A model generated the notes under the pieces. The model saw nothing but the letters and a program-made list of their open reading frames with translations, ran no database searches and was not told the origin of the DNA. 49,631 nucleotides of DNA, from contig JAHYJV010000007.1 in NCBI GenBank assembly GCA_019428855.1, positions 1 through 49,631 on the forward strand. Reading direction: 5' to 3'. The stretch comes from Patescibacteria group bacterium (GTDB lineage Bacteria; Patescibacteriota; Minisyncoccia; JAHIHE01; JAGLIN01). This document shows, piece after piece, positions 8,167 to 16,257 of the stretch. Numbering within the stretch: the stretch's first letter is position 1; each line of letters begins with the position of its first letter. Made by a program: the position numbers and the translations under genes.

Positions 8167-9492
8167 TTATGCAGTCTTTATTTTCTCGGCTATAGAATTA
8201 GATTTTTCAATTGTTTCCTCAAGATTAAAAGTTTTTATTTTTCTATTTTCCAAAATTACTTTGCCATTAATTATGGAAGTTTCGACATCGGACCCCGAAG
8301 CACAATAAACCAAATGGGAATAATAATCATAGACAGGCACCAAATGTGGCTTATTGAAATCTAAAATAATTAAATCTGCTTTTTTGCCAAGCTCTAAGCT
8401 CCCAATTTCATTTTCCATACCAAGAGCTTTAGCGCCATTTATCGTCGCCATTCGCACTACTTCTTTTGCCTTTGCTACTTCCGGATTTAAAGTTGTTACT
8501 TTCGCAAGCTTGGCGGCATAATCCATCTCAGAAAACATATCCAGATTATTATTACTCGCCGAACCGTCTGTTCCGAGACTAACCACCACTCCTTTTTCAA
8601 ATAATTTTCCAATGGGTGCTGCTCCCGAAGCAAGTTTCATATTGCTCTTGGGACAATGAGATACTTTTACATTTCTCTGTCGCAAAATTTCTATATCATT
8701 ATCATTGAGCCAAACACAATGTGCAGCCAGTGTTTTTTCATCAAGTACTTTTATTTTATCTAGATATTCAACTGGCGAAACTCCAAACTTTTTTTTAACA
8801 TCATCGAACTCTTTTTTCGTTTCAGCCAGATGAATTATATAAAGAAGATTGTTTTCTTTTGCATATTCCTTTAACTTAATTAATATTTTTTTACTACAAG
8901 TATAACAACTGTGAGGTTCAACTACAATTGAGATTAGAGTGTTTTTTTTATATTTCTCAAGAAGTTCTGCGGTTAGTTTGATTTTATTATAAAAAATTTC
9001 ATCCTCGTCTCCAAATTCAGAAACCACTCCTTCTCCAATGAACCCTCGCATGCCAGCTTCCTTAGTTGCTTGACCAGCTTCTTTTTCAAAAAAATACATG
9101 TCGCAAAAGGTTGTAGTTCCTGAAAGCATCATCTCAGATAGAGCAAGCTTTGACCCCCAATAGGAAAACTCTTCATCTACAAATTTCTTTTCTGCTGGAA
9201 AAAGATGTTCACTTAACCACTTATCTAGTGGTAAATCATCAGCCATGCCTCGAAAAAGACTCATGGCAAGGTGTGTGTGCGTGTTTACAAGCCCAGGCAT
9301 GACCACCCCACCTCTTGCATTGATTTTTCTCTTGGCCTGATATTTCTCGTTTATATCAATATTTTTTCCAATATCTAAAATTCTATCCGCTTGTATAACA
9401 ACAGAACCATCTTTGATGATATCATCACTCTCGTTAATAGTTAAAACTACGGCATTATTTACAATAATATCGACCAATTTTTTCTTATTCAT
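8167..9492 (-). CDS. mtaD: 5-methylthioadenosine / S-adenosylhomocysteine deaminase
   Basis: A 441-aa amidohydrolase. The metal-binding HTHLAMSLFRG (His72, His74) and the downstream HLAET, AAHCVWL, SHCPKSNMKLASG and LGTDGSASNNNLDMF blocks match the MtaD/SAH-deaminase family. Members of this family deaminate MTA or SAH, by-products of SAM use, to inosyl compounds. The family also includes guanine- and chlorohydrolase-like members, so the substrate is inferred from these motifs. It stands alone between tRNA-Tyr and a non-coding gap. SAM chemistry recurs in this window: pcm, a SAM riboswitch and a broken metK. Confidence 0.88.
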   Translation of the reverse strand: MNKKKLVDIIVNNAVVLTINESDDIIKDGSVVIQADRILDIGKNIDINEKYQAKRKINARGGVVMPGLVNTHTHLAMSLFRGMADDLPLDKWLSEHLFPAEKKFVDEEFSYWGSKLALSEMMLSGTTTFCDMYFFEKEAGQATKEAGMRGFIGEGVVSEFGDEDEIFYNKIKLTAELLEKYKKNTLISIVVEPHSCYTCSKKILIKLKEYAKENNLLYIIHLAETKKEFDDVKKKFGVSPVEYLDKIKVLDEKTLAAHCVWLNDNDIEILRQRNVKVSHCPKSNMKLASGAAPIGKLFEKGVVVSLGTDGSASNNNLDMFSEMDYAAKLAKVTTLNPEVAKAKEVVRMATINGAKALGMENEIGSLELGKKADLIILDFNKPHLVPVYDYYSHLVYCASGSDVETSIINGKVILENRKIKTFNLEETIEKSNSIAEKIKTA

Positions 9493-9787
9493 TGTTTCAT
9501 ATTAATTTACTAAACCCATCATATCACTGAATTTAAAAAGTAACAATTTCGACAATAAAATTATTCCAGAGCAATCCTTTATATCACCGAAAAACAATAT
9601 AGAGTTTTTTTCTAATCATTTTCAAAAACTCGTGAAGCGAGCTCTATACCTTAGCTAAAAATAACGACTTGGGTATGCGGTTATTTTACTTGCGGGAGCT
9701 TATGTAAAAAGTAATGATTGAAGAAGAGAAGAAAGAACGAAATAATCCATGATATCAATAAATTTGCAAAATCAAATCTTTTTCAAG
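9493..9787. other. Non-coding gap with two hairpins
   Basis: No gene is seen. A hairpin with arms AAAATAAC/GTTATTTT (about 9657-9688) carries T-runs and probably ends the glycosyltransferase transcript coming from the right. A second hairpin, CTCG/CGAG near 9633-9650, is followed by five T on the minus strand. The rest is AT-rich without recognisable features. Confidence 0.5.
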
Positions 9788-10888
9788 CTAGCCAGCCCAA
9801 TAATTATTTACGAATAGAGTAATATTCATGCTAAGTAGAAGAATTGAAATCAAAATCCAGGTTTGAATGACATACTTGTTTTTGATAGAAGCACCAAGAA
9901 TATAGATTGGGAAAAGAACAAGGATATACCGGCCAATACTCATGAAAGTTCCAGTGCCCAATGCAAGAATAATCGTCGCCAGCATATACAAACCATATGA
10001 GAAACGAACTCTTCTGAAGACAAAATATGTTATGAGCAAAATGAATAAAACAAAAAATGTATCAATGGTAAAATTTATTATTGCAGGGTTAGTGAACAAT
10101 AAAAAATGATCACCATTAAATGTAAAGTTTCTTCCAAACCATTCTTGAACTTTCCAGAAAATAAAAAAATTACCAAAAACAAAATAGTGATATAAGAAGA
10201 AAAGAAAGGCTCCTAAAGGAATTAAAAATAAATAAAAAACCTTATAATTAAACTGTCTCATGGATTTATAAAACACAAAATACTCCCAAAAAATAGGGAC
10301 AAAGAGCAGTATTCCCGTTACTCTAGTTAGCGACGCAAAAAAACCAAAAATACAGGCAAGCAGAAAATTTTTACGAAACGCATAATAAAAAGTTGCAATT
10401 GAAAGAAAAAGAAAAAAAGATTCAGTATAAATTGCATTTAAAAAAAAGGCGGTTGGAAAGATTAAAAGCAGAAAAACTGCAAGTTGAGAATCAGACTTTC
10501 TATGAAATTCTTTAATTAGCTTCTGTAAATAAATTACAGCTAAAAATAAAAATATTATACTAATTATCCAGCCCGCCAATGCATAATTACCAAAAGTTAT
10601 AATTGTAAAAAAGTATATCAATATTGGATAAAGAGGGAAAAATACAATATTAGAAAAATTTCCTTCCCCGTTAAAATGATAACCATTTTGAGCAATATCT
10701 AGATACCAAACAGAATCCCACCTATTATGTAAAGATATCAAATCCCAGGTTTGATTTTGTGAAAATTCATTAGCATTAATCCAACTATACGCTGTGTCGG
10801 CTTGAAGATTATATCGATTTAAAGACATAACCGCAAAAATATTCACTATTACCAGCCATGATAATAAAATAAGTATAACTTTTTTCAT
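9788..10888 (-). CDS. PIG-V-like membrane mannosyltransferase
   Basis: A 366-aa polytopic membrane protein with about nine hydrophobic helices. The first periplasmic loop has HNRWDSVWYLDIAQNGY, the WDS/WYLxIAxxGY pattern of the PIG-V / COG5542 glycosyltransferase family. FFPLYPILIYFF and FPTAFFLNAIYTESFFLFLSIATFYY are the two other family blocks. It likely transfers a sugar from a polyprenyl-phosphate donor to a surface glycan or protein outside the membrane; the acceptor cannot be told. It is a single-gene unit with terminator hairpins downstream. Confidence 0.82.
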   Translation of the reverse strand: MKKVILILLSWLVIVNIFAVMSLNRYNLQADTAYSWINANEFSQNQTWDLISLHNRWDSVWYLDIAQNGYHFNGEGNFSNIVFFPLYPILIYFFTIITFGNYALAGWIISIIFLFLAVIYLQKLIKEFHRKSDSQLAVFLLLIFPTAFFLNAIYTESFFLFLSIATFYYAFRKNFLLACIFGFFASLTRVTGILLFVPIFWEYFVFYKSMRQFNYKVFYLFLIPLGAFLFFLYHYFVFGNFFIFWKVQEWFGRNFTFNGDHFLLFTNPAIINFTIDTFFVLFILLITYFVFRRVRFSYGLYMLATIILALGTGTFMSIGRYILVLFPIYILGASIKNKYVIQTWILISILLLSMNITLFVNNYWAG

Positions 10889-10997
10889 TCTAATTTTATA
10901 TCATTTATTAAAATATGTGCCACTAACTATATTCTAACACAGGATAAAAAATAATTCGATACCCCGCTACCAAAGTTAAGCTTCCTAATTTCATAAA

Positions 10998-11257
10998 AAA
11001 TAAAGAACAAGTTTGAAACCTGTTCTTTATTTTCTTTGCACAAATTTACCACAAAGCTCGAACCTTTTTCCAAGAAAACTTTTGAAGAAAGTTTTCAGTT
11101 TTCGCTCCGCTCCTCTTTCCGCCCGCAAACTTTAAAGAAGTTTGCGTCCAAAAAAGAAAAATTTTCTCTACATTTTTTTGTTGTCGTGCGCCAAATTTTT
11201 TCAAAAAGGAAAAAAAATTTGTTTTGGAGTTCCGATAATTCGAAACGGCGGAAAGCA
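10998..11257 (+). repeat. Inverted 260-bp repeat, copy A
   Basis: This stretch is about 90% identical by eye to the reverse complement of 13931-14196. It begins with a terminator-like hairpin (AAGAACA/TGTTCTT) and contains further hairpins: GAAAACTTT/AAAGTTTTC, and GCAAACTT/AAGTTTGC. It ends near CGAAACGGCGGAAAG. An open reading frame of similar sequence runs through both copies, but nearly every base difference changes the amino acid, so I treat it as non-coding. The two copies bracket thrS. Confidence 0.85.
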
Positions 11258-11325
11258 GGTCTACACCCATACAGAACTCTTCTGGTAATGCAATCCGCAA
11301 TTTAACACTCGAAAAATCTATCTAA

Positions 11326-13143
11326 TTATTGTTTTTCGCTTTTCTTTTGTTCAATTTCATTTTTTATTTTTTGTACAAATTCATCCACCTTCATCACATC
11401 CTGATTTTTTGTTCCACGACCTCGCACGGCGACGGAGGCGGATTCCATTTCTTTTTCACCGACGACCAGCATATAGGGAATTTTTTGTTTTTCTGCTTCG
11501 CGAATTCTTTTTCCTAAACTTTCTGCTGCAGCATCAATCTTTGTGCGTACTCCAATGGATACCAGTTTCTTTCGCACTTCCTCGGCATAAGTTCCAAATT
11601 TTTCTTCAGAAATAGGAATAACTATTACTTGCACGGGCGAAAGCCAAAGAGGGAAAGCGCCAGCGTAGTGTTCAATAAGAAGAGCTAAAAATCTTTCAAA
11701 AGAACCAAAAAGCGCTCTATGCAAAACATATGGTTTTTCATCCTCACCTCTATTGTTCGTGAAATTCATATCAAATCTTTCTGGAAGATTAAAATCAAAC
11801 TGAAGTGTTGAGCATTGCCATTCTCTCCCGAGCGCGTCTTTTAATTTAAAATCTAATTTTGGTCCGTAAAAAGCGGCTTCACCTTTTTCTTCTGTAAAAT
11901 TTAGATTTTTTTCAGTGGCTACTTTTCGTAATATATTTTCAGTAAATTCCCAACCTTCGTCATTTCCTGCATACTTTTCTTTGTTATTTGGATCACGAAG
12001 AGAAAGGTAAATATTAATCAAACTTGTATCAAATCCAAAAGATTTAAATATGGATAATATAAAATCGATTACTTTTTTTAATTCCTCTTCAACTTGTTCA
12101 GCACGACAGAAAATATGGGCATCATCTTGAGTAAAACCACGAACGCGAGCAAGTCCGGAAAGTTCACCTTTTTTTTCATAGCGATAGACAGTGCCACACT
12201 CAGCCCATCTAAATGGAAAATCGCGATATGATCTTAAATTATTTTTATAAATCTGAACATGAAAAGGACAGTTCATTGGCTTCAACAAATACTCTTCTGA
12301 TTCTTTAACATTTTCGTTTTTTTGTTTTTCTTCAAGTGTTTGCCCGATTTCTATCGGCGGATACATGCTACTATTGTAAAATCCCCAATGTCCAGAAGTT
12401 TCCCATAGAATTCTATTTCCAATATGCGGAGATCTGACAAGATCGTAACCATTTTTCAGATGCTCACTGTACCAAAAATCTTCAACTATTCTCCAAAGTA
12501 GTGCTCCTTTTGGATGGAAGAGTGGAAGCCCTAATCCAACTTTTTGATCAATATGAAATAGATCCAGCTCTTTTCCAAGTTTTCGATGATCTCTTTTTTT
12601 AGCTTCTTCCAACATTTTGAGATATTCTTTCAAATCATTTTTATTGGCAAAGGCTACGCCATAAATTCTTTGCAGCATTTTGTTTTTTTCATCCCCTCGC
12701 CAGTAGGCACCGGAAATTTTTGTGAGTGTAAATGCGTCCACTGAAATTTCTCCAGTTGAATCAATATGTGGCCCAGAACAGAGATCGACAAAATGTCCGG
12801 ATTTATAAATAGAAACTTTTGTTTCACCTTTTTCAGATAGTTCATTAATTAATTCAATTTTATAATTTTGCCCTAGTTTCTCAAAATCTTTTAAAGCTTC
12901 GGCTATTGAAATTTCTGCTTTTTCAAAAGGAAAGTTAGCTTTAATGATAGCTTTCATTTTTTCTTCTAAAATTTTCAAATCTTCCGGAATGAGAGTTCGC
13001 GGAAGATCAAAATCATAATAGAATCCATTTTCAATCGATGGACCAATGGCAAATTTCGCTTCTGGAAACATTTCAATAACAGCACCAGCTAGAATATGAG
13101 CTATTGAATGACGAGTTATTTCAATATTATTTTTTATAGTCAT
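11326..13143 (-). CDS. thrS: Threonyl-tRNA synthetase
   Basis: A 605-aa class II synthetase that charges tRNA-Thr. It lacks the N-terminal TGS domain of the 640-aa E. coli enzyme and starts directly at the editing domain (RHSIAHILA, then DLCSGPHID, giving the HxxxH and CxxxH zinc/editing residues). The catalytic core has MNCPFHVQIYKNN (zinc Cys), motif 2 YRYEKKGELSGLARVRGFTQDDAHIF, and motif 3 RALFGSFERFLALLIEHYAGAFPLWL. The C-terminal anticodon-binding domain is about 500-605 (VIVIPISEEKFGTYAEEV). It is preceded by a T-box element, so uncharged tRNA-Thr is expected to raise its expression. Confidence 0.97.
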   Translation of the reverse strand: MTIKNNIEITRHSIAHILAGAVIEMFPEAKFAIGPSIENGFYYDFDLPRTLIPEDLKILEEKMKAIIKANFPFEKAEISIAEALKDFEKLGQNYKIELINELSEKGETKVSIYKSGHFVDLCSGPHIDSTGEISVDAFTLTKISGAYWRGDEKNKMLQRIYGVAFANKNDLKEYLKMLEEAKKRDHRKLGKELDLFHIDQKVGLGLPLFHPKGALLWRIVEDFWYSEHLKNGYDLVRSPHIGNRILWETSGHWGFYNSSMYPPIEIGQTLEEKQKNENVKESEEYLLKPMNCPFHVQIYKNNLRSYRDFPFRWAECGTVYRYEKKGELSGLARVRGFTQDDAHIFCRAEQVEEELKKVIDFILSIFKSFGFDTSLINIYLSLRDPNNKEKYAGNDEGWEFTENILRKVATEKNLNFTEEKGEAAFYGPKLDFKLKDALGREWQCSTLQFDFNLPERFDMNFTNNRGEDEKPYVLHRALFGSFERFLALLIEHYAGAFPLWLSPVQVIVIPISEEKFGTYAEEVRKKLVSIGVRTKIDAAAESLGKRIREAEKQKIPYMLVVGEKEMESASVAVRGRGTKNQDVMKVDEFVQKIKNEIEQKKSEKQ

Positions 13144-13180
13144 ATATTTAAAATAGTTATTTATTAATAAAAAAACACCA

Positions 13181-13312
13181 AAAAATCACTTACACCAAGA
13201 CCCAAATTGGGTGGTTCCACTCGGTTTCCTAAATGATTTTTAGGCACTCTTTAAGCTGAAATCGCCAGCTTATCACGGAAGCTAAATAGTTGGTTAGTCT
13301 ATATCACTGCCT
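13181..13312 (-). promoter_or_regulatory. T-box riboswitch upstream of thrS (atypical)
   Basis: On the minus strand the antiterminator fits the T-box fold. Helix A1 is CCGAG (13220-13224) with CUUGG (13195-13199), the seven-base bulge is UGGAACC (13213-13219), and helix A2 is ACCC/GGGU closing AAUUU. The bulge base A is complementary to U73 of both tRNA-Thr genes in this window. Upstream, AGGCA/UGCCT closes a 70-base domain. Inside it a small hairpin (13286-13302) displays ACU and ACC threonine codons in its loop. A canonical long stem I with an AGUA loop-E motif is not evident. A 12-bp helix (13230-13241 with 13181-13192) before U-tracts may be the terminator form. Confidence 0.75.
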
Positions 13313-13320
13313 CATTCAAT

Positions 13321-13350
13321 TTTATATTTTTATCACAATATGCAAATCAA
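13321..13350 (-). promoter_or_regulatory. Candidate promoter of the T-box/thrS transcript
   Basis: On the minus strand TTGATT (13345-13350) and TATAAA (13321-13326) are 18 bases apart, just upstream of the T-box domain. Confidence 0.45.
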
Positions 13351-13373
13351 GATTAGCAAAACAAGAATACTCT

Positions 13374-13812
13374 TTACTTATTATTTTTTCCCATCCAGCA
13401 TGTTGGATCTTCAGCTAAATATTTTCTGGATATTCCTTCAGCAGCAGCTCTACATCCTCCACATAATCTTTTAATCTCACATGTTTTGCACTTACCGCCA
13501 ACATTTCTTTCTACAAGATTTTTTATAACATCAGAAGAAATATATTCTTTACGAATTTGGCTTGAGGATTTTCCAATAATATTTACAATTGGTTCTTGCA
13601 ACATAGAACATGGAGTAATAATCGCATTTAAAAAAACATTCATATTGGTAACGCCTGCCGAGCAACCACTAATAAAATCAGATTTTGAACAATTAAATTC
13701 TCCCTTTTGTCTGACTTTTTTCGGATTTGGCTTTTTTCATCTTCATACTTTTTTAATTGATAATCAAACGCACTATTAACCCAACTATTTATTATAATAG
13801 CTCACCTTATAA
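13374..13812 (-). pseudogene. Radical-SAM SPASM-domain protein, C-terminal remnant
   Basis: The last about 130 codons resemble the C-terminus of a radical SAM/SPASM peptide-modifying enzyme: NCSKSDFISGCSAGVTNMNV, ITPCSMLQEPIVNIIG, and GGKCKTCEIKRLCGGCRAAAEG with the cluster-binding cysteines. The upstream part (IIINSWVNSAFDYQLKKYED) continues in another frame, with the shift near 13730, and the CxxxCxxC radical-SAM core is absent. The ATG at 13643 opens an 89-codon frame, but that protein would be only a fragment. It lies next to repeat copy B, which may have caused the loss of the 5' part. Confidence 0.75.
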
Positions 13813-13930
13813 AAATGTCAATAGCAAGTCTCCTATAGCACAAAGGGAGTTACTCGTTTCCGTCCGTGCAAGGGTGGGTTTCGGGGCAAGGACGGCGTAA
13901 ATATAAAAAGAGAGAAACTGCAAAATGCCC

Positions 13931-14196
13931 TACTTTCCGCCGTTTCGAATTCTCGGAACTCCAAAACAAAATTTTTTTCCTTTTTGAAAAAATTGGGCGT
14001 GCAACATCAAAAAAATGTAGAGAAAATTTTTCTGTTTTGGACGCAAACTTCTTTAAAGTTTGCGGGCGGAAAGCGGAGCGGAACGAAAACTGAAAACTTT
14101 CTTCAAAAGTTTTCTTGGAAAAAGGTTCGAGTTTTGTGGTAAATTTGTGCAAAGAAAATAAAGAACAAGTTTGGAACCTGTTCTTTATTTTCTTTG
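13931..14196 (-). repeat. Inverted 260-bp repeat, copy B, abutting tRNA-Trp
   Basis: This is the reverse-complement partner of 10998-11257. One end coincides exactly with the 3' end of tRNA-Trp. The terminator-like hairpin (arms AAAGAACA/TGTTCTTT) therefore lies immediately downstream of the tRNA and probably ends its transcript. The internal hairpins match copy A. The segment 13813-13930 to its left has no recognisable feature. Confidence 0.85.
14155..14195 (-). terminator. Terminator of the rpmG/tRNA-Trp unit
   Basis: Read on the minus strand, AAAGAACAGGTT pairs with AACTTGTTCTTT (one mismatch) and is followed by ATTTTCTTT, directly after the tRNA-Trp 3' end. The same hairpin is part of the inverted repeat. 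Confidence 0.75.
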
Positions 14197-14267
14197 CAGG
14201 AGCTGAGGGAATCGAACCCCCGCCATCGGTTTTGGAGACCGATGTTCTACCACTAAACTAAGCTCCC
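14197..14267 (-). tRNA. tRNA-Trp (anticodon CCA)
   Basis: Acceptor stem GGGAGCT/AGCTCCT, with one G-U pair. The anticodon loop CTCCAAA gives CCA, and the T-loop has GGTTCGATTCC. The discriminator is G, as expected for Trp, and CCA is not encoded. It follows rpmG on the same strand, an arrangement common beside secE/nusG in bacteria, although those two genes are not here. Confidence 0.95.
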
Positions 14268-14315
14268 AGAGATTTATATTATAAAGCAATTTATATTTTA
14301 TAGATATACTTATAA

Positions 14316-14342
14316 ATAGAGCGGCAGCTTGCCGCTCTATAA
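14316..14342. other. GC-rich hairpin between rpmG and tRNA-Trp
   Basis: The near-perfect palindrome AGAGCGGCA/TGCCGCTCT with a 3-base loop is GC-rich in an AT-rich setting and lacks a T-run. It could be an RNA-processing site separating the rpmG mRNA from the tRNA; this is inference. Confidence 0.4.
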
Positions 14343-14378
14343 TAATATTTTCTAAAGACAAAGAGCAATTAACAAAAA

Positions 14379-14540
14379 TTATTTACCTTTCATTTCTGCA
14401 TGATCTGTATGTTTTCTACAAAACTTACAATGCTTTTTCACTTCAATCTTTTCTTTGATTGTTTTTTTATTCTTGGTAGTGTTATAGTTAATTTGTGCGC
14501 ATTCCTTGCACTTCATTTTAATAAGATTATCTTGTGACAT
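14379..14540 (-). CDS. rpmG: 50S ribosomal protein L33
   Basis: A 53-aa ribosomal protein. Its sequence begins MSQDNLIKMKCKECAQINY. It has KCKEC near residue 10 and HCKFCRKH near 38, the four-cysteine zinc-ribbon form of L33. The conserved central segment NTTKNKKTIKEKIEVKK is present. The gene precedes tRNA-Trp on the same strand and probably shares its transcript. Confidence 0.93.
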   Translation of the reverse strand: MSQDNLIKMKCKECAQINYNTTKNKKTIKEKIEVKKHCKFCRKHTDHAEMKGK

Positions 14541-14760
14541 ATTTACTAAATTAGAATTAATTTATTGATAAAAATCCAACGAAACCTTTTTTCCGATAAT
14601 CACTTAAAAAATCCTTCATTGCCAATAAGGACATGATTATAGCAAATCTTTCTCCGATTTATTTATACTTCACTCTAACATATAAAAAATAATTTATCAA
14701 GCCCCGTTTCAAATTTCTACAAAAATGGCTCATATATATTTTTGCTCGTTAAAAATGGAA

Positions 14761-15057
14761 CTATTTTAATTTTACATTAATCGCCCCACCTCCTCCTTCG
14801 CAAATTTTCGCATCACAATATTCTAAACATTTTTCATCTAAAATAGACTGCACATATTCCTTCAGAATTCCCTTGTTATTCTCAGAGTGCAGACCTTTCC
14901 CCGTAATAATTCTCACTTTTTTATCTCCATTATTATTTGCCTCATCTAAAAAATCCAAAACTTCTTCTCTTGCTTCCTCCTTAGTTAAGCCATGAAGATC
15001 AAGTTCGACATCAATGTTACGAAGATATTTGTTATGCTTTATTTTCTTTTTTTTCAT
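14761..15057 (-). CDS. Smr-domain protein
   Basis: A 98-aa protein consisting almost entirely of an Smr domain. DVELDLHGLTKEEAREEVLDFL is the LDLHG motif and RIITGKGLHSENNKGILK the TGxGxHS motif; AINVKLK ends the fold. Stand-alone Smr proteins are small nucleases that cut or nick nucleic acid. The MutS2 core is absent, so a mismatch-repair or recombination role cannot be assumed. It is probably a single gene; between it and rpmG there is a 220-base gap with no features. Confidence 0.88.
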   Translation of the reverse strand: MKKKKIKHNKYLRNIDVELDLHGLTKEEAREEVLDFLDEANNNGDKKVRIITGKGLHSENNKGILKEYVQSILDEKCLEYCDAKICEGGGGAINVKLK

Positions 15058-15182
15058 AAGATACTATATTAACTTATTTTCAATAGATGCGATAAAATTT
15101 CGCTTTTACCATTTATAAAACAATCCTTTTGCTTTTATATTAATTTTTTCAAATTAACCTGATTATAATTTTATACTAATTA

Positions 15183-15574
15183 TCATCGCTTGTCCAATGT
15201 TTTAAGTCCCTTTGGCAAATATTCATCTGTTTTATAGCCATACATAATTACCTGCTCACCTGCACCACCCGTATCTACTTTTTGCGCAATATTAAATGAC
15301 TGACAAGTAATATTTAAGATAATCTCCAAATCCTCTTCAATACCAATATTGCGATAAACCTGTCTGGCAATCTCTTTAAAATCAACCTCAGATTTCGTGG
15401 TTATTTCTCCCCCAATATTCGAAACTCCATGACCTTCGAAATTTTCTACGGCTACACGAGTTTTGAATCACCTCTCAAACATTCATCAAGAATGACATCT
15501 GAAATTTATTCGCAAACCTTATCAGGATGCCCTGATGTCACACTTTCCGCTGTGTAATTTTTTTTTCCAAACAT
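15183..15574 (-). pseudogene. metK: metK remnant (S-adenosylmethionine synthetase, N-terminal third)
   Basis: Starting at the ATG at 15574 the sequence reads MFGKKNYTAESVTSGHPDKVCE and then a TAA stop where the family has Gln, followed by ISDVILDECLRGDSK. A frameshift then leads into RVAVENFEGHG, SEVDFKEIARQVYRNIG, and VDTGGAGEQVIMYGYKTDE, which corresponds to the GAGDQG catalytic loop. It ends at LKTLDKR and two stops, about 130 residues into a normally 380-400-residue enzyme. The conserved HPDK and GAGEQ motifs are intact, so decay looks recent. A SAM-I riboswitch lies 1.1 kb upstream on the same strand. Confidence 0.9.
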
Positions 15575-15678
15575 AATAATTATAATTTGAAATTAAATAT
15601 TTTCTTTGAAAAATGATTTGAAAAAAATAGACCTTTGCCTTTTTTTTGATTAGCTGGTTAATTTAATAAACTAATCTT

Positions 15679-16170
15679 CTATTTCTCGGGTTGAATTTCC
15701 TTATCTTCGATGACATATAAAATGTGTGATTTATCTTTTTTCTTTGAAATTTTAATTTCTAAATTTATTGTTCCTTTTTCAAAAATCAATATTCCATCCT
15801 CGGTTCTACTTTTTATCACCCACTCCTCGTAATTTTTTTTTCTGAGATAAAACTCCTTGATATCTTCTGATGAATCTGTGCTTACAAAGGTCCATTTTTT
15901 TAAATTTTTATTCCCTAAAGACAAGGAAGATAAAACCGATGGACTTGCATTTTGATAAGAAACTATATGTTCAGCCAAGGTTATTGACATTTTTTGCTCA
16001 AACCAAAATAAATAGCTGGACATAAAAAATATAACAAGAAAGAAGAAAAACAAAGCTTGTGAACCTCTTTTTGAAAAAAATAAATATTCATGCTTTGTTG
16101 CAAAACCAAAATAATGAGTTATTATCACACATAACAAGGTTAATACTACTGTTACTAATATAATTGTCAT
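15679..16170 (-). CDS. Small membrane protein of unknown function
   Basis: I do not recognise the family. The ATG start at 16170 gives 163 aa; a TTG at 16188 would add six residues. Two hydrophobic helices are visible (about residues 2-19 and 36-58), followed by a soluble region of about 105 residues containing SLGNKNLKKWTFVSTD, RKKNYEEWVIKSRTEDGILIFEKGTINLEI and KSHILYVIEDKEIQ. The C-terminal part looks like a compact beta-rich domain, probably outside the membrane. It sits between the broken metK and the riboswitch-controlled ORF, separated from the latter by a weak terminator. Confidence 0.55.
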   Translation of the reverse strand: MTIILVTVVLTLLCVIITHYFGFATKHEYLFFSKRGSQALFFFFLVIFFMSSYLFWFEQKMSITLAEHIVSYQNASPSVLSSLSLGNKNLKKWTFVSTDSSEDIKEFYLRKKNYEEWVIKSRTEDGILIFEKGTINLEIKISKKKDKSHILYVIEDKEIQPEK

Positions 16171-16228
16171 AAATAGATAGTTAATCAACGATTATATTCT
16201 ATCTTAATTAAGGCTTCGTGTCTAAAAT

Positions 16229-16256
16229 GAAAGAGCTTTTATTAAGCTCTTTTCTT
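16229..16256 (-). terminator. Weak terminator after the riboswitch-controlled ORF
   Basis: On the minus strand AAGAGCTT/AAGCTCTT with a short loop is followed by TCATTTT. It would separate the 79-aa gene from the membrane-protein gene. Confidence 0.5.
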
Positions 16257-16257
16257 A

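Noticed and set aside
11036-14152. A conserved 50-60-codon ORF (KLEPFSKKTFEESFQF...) in both inverted repeats
   Set aside because: The two copies differ mostly by amino-acid-changing substitutions, the starts are weak, and the frame runs through strong hairpins; it is better explained as a non-coding repeat.
15183-15574. Stop-codon readthrough or recoding to keep metK alive
   Set aside because: Besides the TAA there is a frameshift, and two thirds of the enzyme is missing, so recoding could not restore it.
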